Part shown: positions 15,859-22,702 of the stretch, piece after piece | Position numbering within the stretch: position 1 is the stretch's first letter | Layout: each line of letters starts with the position of its first letter | Assembly: GCA_009886115.1 (NCBI GenBank) | Contig: VFJJ01000204.1 | Location: 1 to 33,895 of the forward strand | From: Actinomycetota bacterium | GTDB lineage: Bacteria > Actinomycetota > Acidimicrobiia > IMCC26256 > VFJJ01 | Reading direction: 5' to 3' | DNA: 33,895 bases | Program-made: the position numbers and the translations under genes | Notes under the pieces: generated by a model | Seen by the model: only the letters and a program-made list of their open reading frames with translations | Told to the model about the DNA's origin: nothing | The model's database searches: none

Positions 15859-16643
15859 CGGCTCGCGTCCTTCGCTGGCGATGCTCCGTCACGAGCCTCG
15901 AGGCGCTGCTCGACGGCGTAGCCGACCCCGTGGACCGTCCGGATCACCATCGCGCCCACCTTGCGGCGGATGGCCTGCACGTGCGAGTCGACGGTGCGGG
16001 CACCCGAACCGTCGCGGTAGCCCCACACCTCGGCGAGCAACTGCTCCCGGGTGTACACGACGCCAGGGCGCCGGGCCAGGAAGTGCAGGAGGTCGAACTC
16101 CAATGGGGTGAGGTGCACCACCTCGCCGGCCTGACGGACCCTCCGGGCGGCCGGGTCGATCTCGACATCGCCGATGCGGCGGACGGGCGCGTGCGGCGTG
16201 GCGTCGAGCCCGTCTGCGGTTCCTGCGGTTGCGCGGTCGGCGTCGAGCCGGGCTCGGGACCGCTCGTCGCGGCGCAGGATCGCCTGCACCCGGGCCACGA
16301 GCTCCCGGGCCCGGAACGGCTTGGTCATGTAGTCGTCGGCGCCGACCGCGAGCCCCACGACCAGATCTGTCTCGCTGTCGCGGGCGGTCAGCATGAGCAC
16401 CGGCACGGGCTGGTCGCGTTGGATGCGCCGGCACACTTCCAGGCCGTCGAAGCCCGGCAGCATCACGTCGAGCACCACGAGATCGGGGTGCAATCGCTCG
16501 CAGGCCGCCACCGCCGACGGCCCGTCACCGGCGATCTCGACGGCGTAACCCTCGCTGCGCAGGCGCGCCGCGACCGCCGAAGCGATCGACGGTTCGTCCT
16601 CGACCACGAGAATCGTCCGCACAGGCGTTTGGAGCGCAGCCAC
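15855..16643 (-). CDS. OmpR/PhoB-family response regulator
   Basis: 262 aa. Receiver domain: acidic pair in VVEDEP (14-18), phosphoacceptor Asp59 in VVLDVMLP, Thr86 and Lys108 in YMTKPF. An unusually long, charged linker (about 125-160) leads to the winged-helix DNA-binding domain with LTPLEFDLLHFLARRPG, REQLLAEVWGY and the recognition-helix region TVDSHVQAIRRKVG. The frame is open 38 codons further upstream, but that part overlaps a perfect palindrome. The GTG at 16643 has TATCCT 6 bases before it, pointing to a leaderless transcript. An alternative GTG is at 16622. It forms an operon with the kinase and probably ribB. Target genes are unknown. Confidence 0.9.
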   Translation of the reverse strand: MAALQTPVRTILVVEDEPSIASAVAARLRSEGYAVEIAGDGPSAVAACERLHPDLVVLDVMLPGFDGLEVCRRIQRDQPVPVLMLTARDSETDLVVGLAVGADDYMTKPFRARELVARVQAILRRDERSRARLDADRATAGTADGLDATPHAPVRRIGDVEIDPAARRVRQAGEVVHLTPLEFDLLHFLARRPGVVYTREQLLAEVWGYRDGSGARTVDSHVQAIRRKVGAMVIRTVHGVGYAVEQRLEARDGASPAKDASR

Positions 16644-16649
16644 ACAGCC

Positions 16650-16655
16650 AGGATA
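16650..16655 (-). promoter_or_regulatory. -10 box of leaderless response-regulator gene
   Basis: TATCCT (minus strand) ends 6 bases before the GTG at 16643 and no ribosome-binding site is present. This supports both the leaderless reading and the choice of start codon. Confidence 0.5.
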
Positions 16656-16718
16656 AGGACGCGATGCGGAGGAGTCCGCTCCAGGATGCGGAGATTTCGC
16701 GGTTTTCTCGGCTCGCAG

Positions 16719-16755
16719 GTCGCAGTTTCCGCGACCTGGTCGCGGAAACTGCGAC
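16719..16755. repeat. perfect 37-bp palindrome
   Basis: Two 18-nt arms (GTCGCAGTTTCCGCGACC and its exact complement) flank a single T. It lies 27 bp after the lipoprotein stop (16782) and 64 bp before the -10 box of the response regulator. It resembles the 47-bp elements in having a single-base centre but has a different sequence. It may terminate the lipoprotein transcript or act as a protein-binding site. Confidence 0.85.
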
Positions 16756-16781
16756 ATGCCCGGGTGGTTGGGACCGAGCCG

Positions 16782-18161
16782 CTACTCCTTGACGAGCGTG
16801 CCGGCCTCGTCGAGCACCCACCACACGTTGCCGACGGCCTGGCCTTTCACGTCGCCACGGACCTGGTCGGCAGCGAAGTAGTACAGCGGCCAGTCGTTGT
16901 AGGTGACCTGGAGCTGGCCGTCGGTGCGCTCGACCGAGCCGATGAGGTCCTGGTCGAGACCGGGACCGGCGAAGACCGCCGGGTCGGTCAGGAACGGGGG
17001 CCAGGTCTCGGCACAGGCGTCGTAGCAGGCCGGCGTGGGCAGGTTGGGCTTCTCGGCCTCGAAGGCGTACACGGTGAGCCCCTGGTAGTCGGTGATGATC
17101 GTGCCCAGCGAGGTCTCGTCGAGCAGGATGCTCGAGTTGGCCGTGGGGACGGCGGTCCCGCCCGGCTGCGACGTGATCACGGGAGCGTTGGGGCCTGCGG
17201 GCTTGCCGGCGCTGTCGACGACGAACCACTTCTGCCCGACGCCCTGACCCGTCGTGTCGCCGGGTGCCTGGTCGCCGCCGAAGAAGTACAGGGGCCACGA
17301 GTTGTAGGTGACCTGCGTGCCGCCGTCGGGATGGGCCACGGTGCCGAGCAGCGACGTGTCGATCCCGGCGCCGGCCGTCGAGGTCTCGGTGTCGCCGCCG
17401 GACGTGGCCAGGAGCAGCGGGGGCCAGTTGACGGCGCAGGTCCCGGTGCAGGTGGGCGTGGGCCGGCCGGCTTCATCACCAAGGAACAGGTAGAGCGTGT
17501 GCCCGTCAGGGGCCCCGGTGAGCACGTCGCCGATCGCGGTGCTGGCCACCGAGACCGTTGCCGCCCCCGCTCCGGGCGCGGCGTCGAGGATCGGCGTGCC
17601 GGCCGGATCGATCACGTGCCAGACCCCGCCGACACCCTGGCCGAGCACATCACCCTTGGCGGCGTCGGCCGCGAAGTGATACAGGGGTCGGCCGAAATAG
17701 GTGACCTGCGTGCCACCGTCGGCCCGGGTGATGGTGGCCAGCTTGGTGGCGTCGATGCTCCCGGCGGCGATCGGCGATCCGGCGGCCAACACAGGCGGCC
17801 AGTTGACCGCACATTGGTCGGCGCAGTTCGACACCCCGTCGGTGTCGTTGTCGAACACGTACAGCGTGCGCCCGTCGCGGTTGGCGACGATCGATCCGAA
17901 CGGCGAGTCGACCGTGGTGATCGTGGCCCCGGCATCGGGGTCGACGGGAACCGTGGCCACCGGCGCCGTGGTATCGACTGCCGCGCCGGCCGGCGGCCCG
18001 GTCGCCGTGGTGGTCGCGTTGTCGGGCTCGTCGGCGGAACCCACGACGCTGTCGCCGCCGCACGCGGCAACGGTCAGCGCCAAGGCGCCGAACAGCGCCA
18101 GGAACTGAAGCTGGAGCCTCGTGCGCCGCTCGGGCATCGATGACTTCAAGGACACTGACAT
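16782..18161 (-). CDS. lipoprotein with three COG4315-type repeats
   Basis: 459 aa. The N-terminus has a basic start, a hydrophobic stretch and the lipobox TVAAC with Cys34, so a membrane-anchored lipoprotein is expected. After a Thr/Ala/Pro-rich spacer come three copies (about 82-195, 205-320, 345-459) of the secreted repeat known from lipoproteins with the Yx(F/W/Y)xxD motif. Each has TLYVF-like, C-x3-C-A-x-x-WPP, GGTQVTY or similar, and PLYYFAAD. The YxFxxD signature is kept in repeats 1 and 2 and is AFEAE in the third. Each repeat has a CxxxC pair that could form a disulfide or bind metal. A GAGGGAG ribosome-binding site precedes the ATG. It follows the DUF6529 gene on the same strand. 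Function of the family is unknown, with redox or copper links suspected. Confidence 0.88.
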   Translation of the reverse strand: MSVSLKSSMPERRTRLQLQFLALFGALALTVAACGGDSVVGSADEPDNATTTATGPPAGAAVDTTAPVATVPVDPDAGATITTVDSPFGSIVANRDGRTLYVFDNDTDGVSNCADQCAVNWPPVLAAGSPIAAGSIDATKLATITRADGGTQVTYFGRPLYHFAADAAKGDVLGQGVGGVWHVIDPAGTPILDAAPGAGAATVSVASTAIGDVLTGAPDGHTLYLFLGDEAGRPTPTCTGTCAVNWPPLLLATSGGDTETSTAGAGIDTSLLGTVAHPDGGTQVTYNSWPLYFFGGDQAPGDTTGQGVGQKWFVVDSAGKPAGPNAPVITSQPGGTAVPTANSSILLDETSLGTIITDYQGLTVYAFEAEKPNLPTPACYDACAETWPPFLTDPAVFAGPGLDQDLIGSVERTDGQLQVTYNDWPLYYFAADQVRGDVKGQAVGNVWWVLDEAGTLVKE

Positions 18162-18210
18162 CGGGCTCTCCCTCGTTTGCGTGATGCCGGGGATACGGAT
18201 CGGGAGCGGT

Positions 18211-18235
18211 CGGCGTTCAATCGGTCAGAACGCCG
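18211..18235 (-). terminator. hairpin over the DUF6529 stop codon
   Basis: CGGCGTTC and GAACGCCG form an 8-bp perfect stem with a 9-nt loop. The loop carries the stop codon of the DUF6529-like gene (18225-18227). It could attenuate read-through into the lipoprotein gene, whose start is 64 bp further on. No T-tract. Confidence 0.35.
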
Positions 18236-18833
18236 GGAACTCGATGTTGGCGAACCACCAGGCCGATGACGTGGCCCAGACCACCACGAGGGTCGTGAAG
18301 GTGATGCTCCCGACGAGCGGCAGCGTCCAGCCCGGGAGTCGCTTGCTGCGCAGCGCCAGCATCTTGGTGGCGAAGACACCGTAGAACAGGCACCCGAACA
18401 CCGAGTGGGCGGCCCGGCGGAGATCGCCCTCGCCGTCGCCGCTCTTGGTGTTGAAGCCGATCGACCAGAGGCAGTGGTACGCCACCGGGATCGAGAGAAC
18501 GAAGGCGACGGTCCCCGACCAGCGGTGCGCGGCCCCGATCCACTTCGGCGCCTTGGCCTTCACGCCGGGGAGCTTGCCCCACATCCACAGGGCCGATGCA
18601 ACCTGGAACAGGGCGGCCAGGAAGGCCAACGTGCCCAACCACACCTTCATGCTCACCATGGCGCTCGTGACGTCGGTGCCCGAGAAGCCCAGCTTGAAGA
18701 TCTCGCGCCCCGACGGGTCGTGGTTGGCGCCCCACACACCGAGCAGGACGGCCAGCGCGGCGCCGATCCCGAAGATCAACAGCATCTCGGTGCTCTTGGG
18801 GGGCGACTGCGGAGTTGCGGTGGGGGCGGCCAT
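18225..18833 (-). CDS. DUF6529-like five-helix membrane protein
   Basis: 202 aa with five predicted transmembrane segments (about 17-36, 62-84, 103-125, 141-161, 171-193). His residues sit at helix ends: His103 in AAHRWSG, His120 in VAYHCLW, His143 in RAAHSVFG. This layout recalls cytochrome b561 or ferric-reductase-like heme proteins, but heme binding is my inference. I recall DUF6529 proteins of actinobacteria beside cupredoxins and Yx(F/W/Y)xxD lipoproteins, as here. AAGGAG lies 7 bases before the ATG at 18833, which fixes the start although the frame is open upstream. It is divergent to the cupredoxin across 136 bp. Confidence 0.8.
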   Translation of the reverse strand: MAAPTATPQSPPKSTEMLLIFGIGAALAVLLGVWGANHDPSGREIFKLGFSGTDVTSAMVSMKVWLGTLAFLAALFQVASALWMWGKLPGVKAKAPKWIGAAHRWSGTVAFVLSIPVAYHCLWSIGFNTKSGDGEGDLRRAAHSVFGCLFYGVFATKMLALRSKRLPGWTLPLVGSITFTTLVVVWATSSAWWFANIEFPAF

Positions 18834-18969
18834 CGAGTGTCTCCTTGCGGTGGGTCCCGGCACGCGGGAGCATGGTCGATCACGGTGTACGGAGCAAGTG
18901 CCGTCGGCGTTCAGCGAAAAACTCCCGGGCCCGATGAACCATGGGGCTCCCCGTTCCGTAGGAAGGTCC

Positions 18970-19341
18970 ATGAAAAAGCTCACGCCGACCCTCGCCATCT
19001 GTTCTACGGCCTTCCTCGTGGCTGTCGTCTCGGCCGGCGTCGGTTGGGGCGCCGGGAAGGGGACGACGGTCTACGGCGGCGCCGACACCATCGGGATCGC
19101 CGGATTCGTCTACGGACCCGACCCCCTGATCGTCACGCCAGGCTTCACCGTGAACGTGAACAACGGTGACGGCGTCCCGCATTCGGTCTCGGCCGACGAC
19201 GGGAGCTTCAACAGCGGGATACTCGGCGCCAACGCGAAGGGCTCGTTCGTAGCCCCCACCGCACCCGGCGCGTACACGTACTTCTGCGAGGTGCACCCCG
19301 GCGACAGCCGGATGCACGGCACGCTCCAGGTCAGCGGCTGA
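18970..19341 (+). CDS. secreted cupredoxin (plastocyanin/amicyanin-like)
   Basis: 123 aa. An N-terminal signal peptide or anchor (MKKLTPT plus hydrophobic core to about 28) exports it. The type 1 copper ligands are His71 (PHSVSADDGS), Cys106 and His109 (YFCEVHPGD) and Met115 (SRMHG), the complete His-Cys-His-Met set. It should be a small blue copper electron carrier outside the membrane. GGAAGG lies 3-4 bases before the ATG at 18970. It is divergent to the DUF6529-like membrane protein and is followed by a 47-bp palindrome. It may pass electrons to or from the lipoprotein or membrane protein next door. The redox partner is unproven. Confidence 0.93.
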   Translation: MKKLTPTLAICSTAFLVAVVSAGVGWGAGKGTTVYGGADTIGIAGFVYGPDPLIVTPGFTVNVNNGDGVPHSVSADDGSFNSGILGANAKGSFVAPTAPGAYTYFCEVHPGDSRMHGTLQVSG

Positions 19342-19353
19342 GCAGACTTCTCG

Positions 19354-19400
19354 TTCTTTGCGTCTCAGACCGCGCCCGGCGCGGTCGTAGACGCAAAGAA
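19354..19400. repeat. 47-bp palindromic element, copy 2
   Basis: Same length and ends as the copy at 3167-3213. The 23-nt arms match except for three internal bases (CAG against ACG). It lies between the convergent cupredoxin (stop 19341) and EthD gene (stop 19415), a position fit for a two-way terminator. Confidence 0.85.
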
Positions 19401-19414
19401 CCGGCTGCGCTTGC

Positions 19415-20140
19415 TCACGTCCTCCAGACGGTCTCCGTGGCGGTCACCGACCAGGTGCCCTTCATCGTGAGGAAGTTGGCGATGTCCTCCTGCACGATGC
19501 CGGGGCTGGTGTCGTTCAGGTACATGCGGTGCTGGAGATCGTCGAGCGACTCGAAGTGCAGCTCGGCGAAGGTGTCGACGGGCGGCGCGTCGGGCGTGAG
19601 ACCCTGGGTGACGAAGTTCTGGCAGTACCGCCACACGCCCACGTGCTGCACCCTGGTCAGGGGGCCGTGGCCGCCCGCATAGTGCCGACGGTGCTCGGCC
19701 GGGCTCTGGCCTTCCAGCCGGGCCACCGCCGACATGCGCTTGTGGCCCGTTGATGGCTGCCCGTCGGGCCAGTCGCGTTGGTAGTCCCAGTGCTCGACCT
19801 CGTCGACGACGTAGGCCTGCATGGCACCGAACAGCCCGGCGGCGTCCTCGGCCAGGGCCCGTCCGGCGGCTGGAGAGCTGAACAGCCGGGCCGGGTCGGT
19901 GAAGTCGGCGAGGTCGTCGAACCACTGGAAGGTGATGGCGTCGGCCCGTGAAGGACGGGGTTCGTTCCCGGTTCCCGCGACCAGGAGGGCGTTGGTCTCG
20001 TCGCATTGGTTCACGACGTATCGCCGCAGGCCGGCCATCCCCTCGAGCGCCAGCGGGACGTGGACGTCGCGGTAGTGGGCGACGAATTCGTCGTGGCTCA
20101 GGGCGGGATTCCGCTTCAGCACCAGCGCGAGCTTGATCAT
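19415..20140 (-). CDS. EthD-domain protein, tandem dimeric alpha-beta barrel
   Basis: 241 aa. Two consecutive EthD/ferredoxin-like halves. The first (about 1-110) opens with IKLALVLKRNPALSHDEF and HYRDVHVPLA. The second (about 135-235) has SPAEHRRHYAGGHGPLTR and VDTFAELHFESLDDL. EthD proteins are small ligand-binding or accessory proteins of P450 ether degradation and of polyketide or catabolic pathways. The usual form is one ~100 aa domain that dimerises, so the fusion may give an internal dimer. The ATG at 20140 has TAGCGT 7 bases upstream and no ribosome-binding site (leaderless). It is divergent to the SnoaL-like gene across 84 bp. Confidence 0.82.
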   Translation of the reverse strand: MIKLALVLKRNPALSHDEFVAHYRDVHVPLALEGMAGLRRYVVNQCDETNALLVAGTGNEPRPSRADAITFQWFDDLADFTDPARLFSSPAAGRALAEDAAGLFGAMQAYVVDEVEHWDYQRDWPDGQPSTGHKRMSAVARLEGQSPAEHRRHYAGGHGPLTRVQHVGVWRYCQNFVTQGLTPDAPPVDTFAELHFESLDDLQHRMYLNDTSPGIVQEDIANFLTMKGTWSVTATETVWRT

Positions 20141-20147
20141 CGCCCGT

Positions 20148-20153
20148 ACGCTA
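20148..20153 (-). promoter_or_regulatory. -10 box of leaderless EthD gene
   Basis: TAGCGT (minus strand) ends 7 bases before the ATG at 20140. No Shine-Dalgarno sequence is seen. Confidence 0.5.
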
Positions 20154-20224
20154 CGACCCGGCTGTCCCGGTGCGCCCGCGGACGGCCGTACCAATGACAC
20201 GACTCGATCCCAGGAGCACCTGCC

Positions 20225-20680
20225 ATGGCCCTCTCGCTGCAAGAGCTCTCAGACCGCATGGAGATCAACGACCTCATCGTCCGGTACTCGACCGCCGTCG
20301 ATCGCCGCGACTGGGACCTCTACGAGACCCTCTTCACCGACGACGCCACCATCGACTACACCGAAGCGGGCGGTATCAAGGGCGACCGTCTGACGGTGAG
20401 GAACTGGCTGGCCGAGGTCATGCCCAACTTCCCGGGTTTCCAGCACATGATCTCGAACTCCGAGGTCACCCTGGCCGGCGACACCGCGTCCGGACGCACG
20501 ATGCTCTTCAACCCCATGGTGCTGGCCAAGCCCGAGGGGGGCACCCACGTGGCGTTCGTCGGGCTCTGGTACAACGACCATTTCGTGCGGACGGCCCAAG
20601 GGTGGAAGTTCGCGTCGCGCTACGAGGAAGTCAGTTGGATGCACAACTGGCCCGAGGACTTCGCCGTCCCCTCGACGTGA
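20225..20680 (+). CDS. SnoaL-like / NTF2-fold protein
   Basis: 151 aa. The opening LQELSDRMEINDLIVRYSTAVDRRDWDLY (helical part IRYxxAxDxRDxxxY) and LFTDDATIDYTE are typical of the SnoaL_4 NTF2-like fold used by polyketide cyclases, steroid isomerases and many uncharacterised hydratases. The later FQHMISNSEVTL and GLWYNDHFV segments continue the cone-shaped fold. GGAG lies 8 bases before the ATG. Its stop overlaps the GTG start of the ADP-ribosylglycohydrolase gene by GTGA. Catalytic role is unknown. A small hydrophobic ligand is likely from the fold. Confidence 0.85.
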   Translation: MALSLQELSDRMEINDLIVRYSTAVDRRDWDLYETLFTDDATIDYTEAGGIKGDRLTVRNWLAEVMPNFPGFQHMISNSEVTLAGDTASGRTMLFNPMVLAKPEGGTHVAFVGLWYNDHFVRTAQGWKFASRYEEVSWMHNWPEDFAVPST

Positions 20681-21600
20681 GCGACCAGGGCTCCTCGCCA
20701 CCAGACACGCCAGACACGCCAGACACACCAGAAATGCCGGACACGCCGGTCACTCCCCCGGTCGTCCCGGCGCCCGCGCCTGCGCCGCGACCTCGTCGTC
20801 ATGATCGAGTGTTCGGGGCCCTCCTCGGTCTGGCGGTCGGCGACTCGTTGGGAGCCACGGTCGAGTTCATGGATCCCGCGGCGATCAGGGCCGTCCACGG
20901 CCTGCACCGCGAGATCATCGGGGGTGGGGTGGCGCTGTGGCCCGCCGGCCTCCCGACCGACGAGACCGCGTTCGTGCTCAACGTGATCAAGGTCTACGGC
21001 GCCGGCTTCTCGATCGACGCCGTGGTCGCGGCCCACCGGGCGTGGGAGAGCGCCGGGCCGCGAGATCCGGGGCGCAGCACCGGCTCGGCTGGCCTGCTTC
21101 GAGCGATCGCCGCCGGCCTGGTCCAGCGCGATCCCGACGAGCGTGCCGGCGACGCGGCCGCGCTGTCGAGGATCTCGCACCCACAACCCGGTGACGTCGA
21201 TGCGGCGGTCGCCATCGCCGATCTGGTGGCCCATCTGGTCGGGGGGGTCGGGGCCGACACGGCCGTCGAGCTCGTGCTCCAAGACTCGCCCATCCGCAAG
21301 CGGGTACGTGATCTCGTGGGTGCGGCGCTGGTCGTCGACCCGGCGCGATTGCCGACCTCGGGCTCGGCTTCCGACACCCTCCAGGTCGGCGTGTGGGCCG
21401 TCGTCCAGGACGCCAGCTTCGAGGACGCCCTGGTGAGGATCGTCAACCGCGGGGGCGACGCCGATGCGTGCGGTGCCGTTGCCGGCTGCCTCATGGGCGC
21501 TCGCGACGGAACGGCGCCCATCCCCCGGCGTTGGCGCGACGCGCTCGACACGACCGTCGTCGACACGTGCACGAAGCTCGCGCTCACCGTCCCAGCCTGA
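20677..21600 (+). CDS. ADP-ribosylglycohydrolase (DraG/ARH) family protein
   Basis: 307 aa. After a Pro/Asp/Thr-rich N-terminal tail (PDT repeats made by 9-bp DNA repeats near 20699-20740), the fold opens with GALLGLAVGDSLGATVEF, the ARH glycine/aspartate signature. The TDDT metal motif is changed to PTDETAF, and the late metal site is NRGGDADACGAVAGCLMG (usual GGDADT, here DAC). Both metal sites are thus slightly altered but keep acidic residues, so activity is possible but not sure. ARH proteins remove ADP-ribose from proteins or small molecules. The GTG start overlaps the SnoaL-like stop, so translation is coupled. No ADP-ribosyltransferase partner is visible. Confidence 0.82.
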   Translation: MSDQGSSPPDTPDTPDTPEMPDTPVTPPVVPAPAPAPRPRRHDRVFGALLGLAVGDSLGATVEFMDPAAIRAVHGLHREIIGGGVALWPAGLPTDETAFVLNVIKVYGAGFSIDAVVAAHRAWESAGPRDPGRSTGSAGLLRAIAAGLVQRDPDERAGDAAALSRISHPQPGDVDAAVAIADLVAHLVGGVGADTAVELVLQDSPIRKRVRDLVGAALVVDPARLPTSGSASDTLQVGVWAVVQDASFEDALVRIVNRGGDADACGAVAGCLMGARDGTAPIPRRWRDALDTTVVDTCTKLALTVPA

Positions 21601-21642
21601 CGGCCGCTCCACCACTCGGCGTCGGGGCCCAGCGACCATGCA

Positions 21643-21688
21643 CCGTGACGAGCACCGTGGGAGCGCCGTGACGAGCGCCGTGGGAGCG
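21643..21688. repeat. two-copy 23-bp tandem repeat
   Basis: Two adjacent 23-bp units (ccgtgacgagcaccgtggg... and its copy) differ at one base. They lie between the convergent hydrolase (stop 21600) and SDR (stop 21690) genes, ending 1 bp before the latter. Role unknown. Confidence 0.7.
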
Positions 21689-21689
21689 A

Positions 21690-22517
21690 CTACTCCCGGG
21701 CCGGCATCGGGATGGCCGAGAGGTCGATCTGGCCCGTCACCATGGCGCCGAGGAAACCGCCGTCGGTATGGAGCGCCTCGCCGTTCACGTAGGACATGTG
21801 CGGGCTGTTGAGCATCACCATGGGCCAGGCCTGCTCGGCCGCGGTCGAACGCCGGGCGATCGGACCGATGAACGCATCGATGAGGGCCGCGCCGTTGGCC
21901 TCCTCGAAGAACGGCATCATCGCGGTCGTGGTCGGCCCGGGGTTGATGCAGTTGATGCGCTTGCCCTCACGGATGAGCGAGGCTCCCCGCCAGGCCACCC
22001 AGGCGTTGATCACCTTCTTCGAGGTTCCGTAGCCATTGCCCGCGTACATCGACGGGTTGGCCTCGAGCCAGGCCTTGGCGGCGTCGAAGCCGTCGGTCGT
22101 GACGAGCGGCATGAGCGTCGCCAACTCCTGCTGCCAGCCCAGGCCGGCGTTGGAGGCCACGAAGCACGCCGCCCCGTTGGCCGCCATGTTGGGCACGATC
22201 GACTCGATGAGATGCCGGCCGCCGGCGAAGTTCACCAGCATCACGTCGAGGTCGGAGAACGGCGGCCCGGGAAGGCCGGCGCAATTGAACACGCCGAGGA
22301 CATCGGCGCCGACCGCCGCGGCCGCCTGCTCGATCGCGGATCGGTCACGCAGGTCGACCTCGAGGCTCTTGGCCCCCGACGTGGTCGTCGCCTTGACGTC
22401 GAGGCCGTAGACCTCGGCCCCGAGGCTCACCAGGATCTCGGTCGCAGCTTGGCCCATCCCCGACGCCGACCCGGTGACGACCACCCGCCGGCCGTCGTAT
22501 CCCAACACGTCGCCCAT
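21690..22517 (-). CDS. SDR family oxidoreductase (3alpha-HSD/CR-like)
   Basis: 275 aa. TGSASGMG (15-22), Leu39-Asp40 after the second strand, NCAG-like FNCAGLPG (78-84), Ser122, and Tyr163-x-x-x-Lys167 in NGYGTSKKV. A long insertion between the Ser and the Tyr (LGWQQELATLMPLV and following) resembles the 3alpha-hydroxysteroid dehydrogenase/carbonyl reductase branch, so a steroid or other bulky alcohol is a fair guess. Starts at 22517 (GAGG 5 bases upstream) and at 22553 (GGGAG 6 bases upstream) are both possible. I chose the former because it gives the usual distance to the first strand. It is divergent to the molybdenum hydroxylase gene. Confidence 0.85.
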   Translation of the reverse strand: MGDVLGYDGRRVVVTGSASGMGQAATEILVSLGAEVYGLDVKATTTSGAKSLEVDLRDRSAIEQAAAAVGADVLGVFNCAGLPGPPFSDLDVMLVNFAGGRHLIESIVPNMAANGAACFVASNAGLGWQQELATLMPLVTTDGFDAAKAWLEANPSMYAGNGYGTSKKVINAWVAWRGASLIREGKRINCINPGPTTTAMMPFFEEANGAALIDAFIGPIARRSTAAEQAWPMVMLNSPHMSYVNGEALHTDGGFLGAMVTGQIDLSAIPMPARE

Positions 22518-22581
22518 GACCGCCTCGCCTTCCCGGCGCACGGAGCGCCGCATCGTCAACTCCCAGAGTGCTCGTGAGACG

Positions 22582-22587
22582 AAACTA
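22582..22587 (-). promoter_or_regulatory. candidate -10 box for the SDR gene at 21690
   Basis: TAGTTT (minus strand) lies 28 bp upstream of the alternative ATG at 22553 and 64 bp upstream of the chosen ATG at 22517. No clear -35 box. Confidence 0.3.
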
Positions 22588-22702
22588 CCCGTGTCGCGTC
22601 GCTCGCCGCTCGCAGGCAACAGCCCGGGGGCGAGCCACCTGCGCGCGCCCCACGAAGACCGCCGCATTGCGCGCACCCGTCCGGGTCGGGCAGCGTGCAG
22701 CC

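Noticed and set aside
15930-18143. 737-codon plus-strand ORF
   Set aside because: Antisense to the response regulator and the repeat lipoprotein, both with firm motifs.
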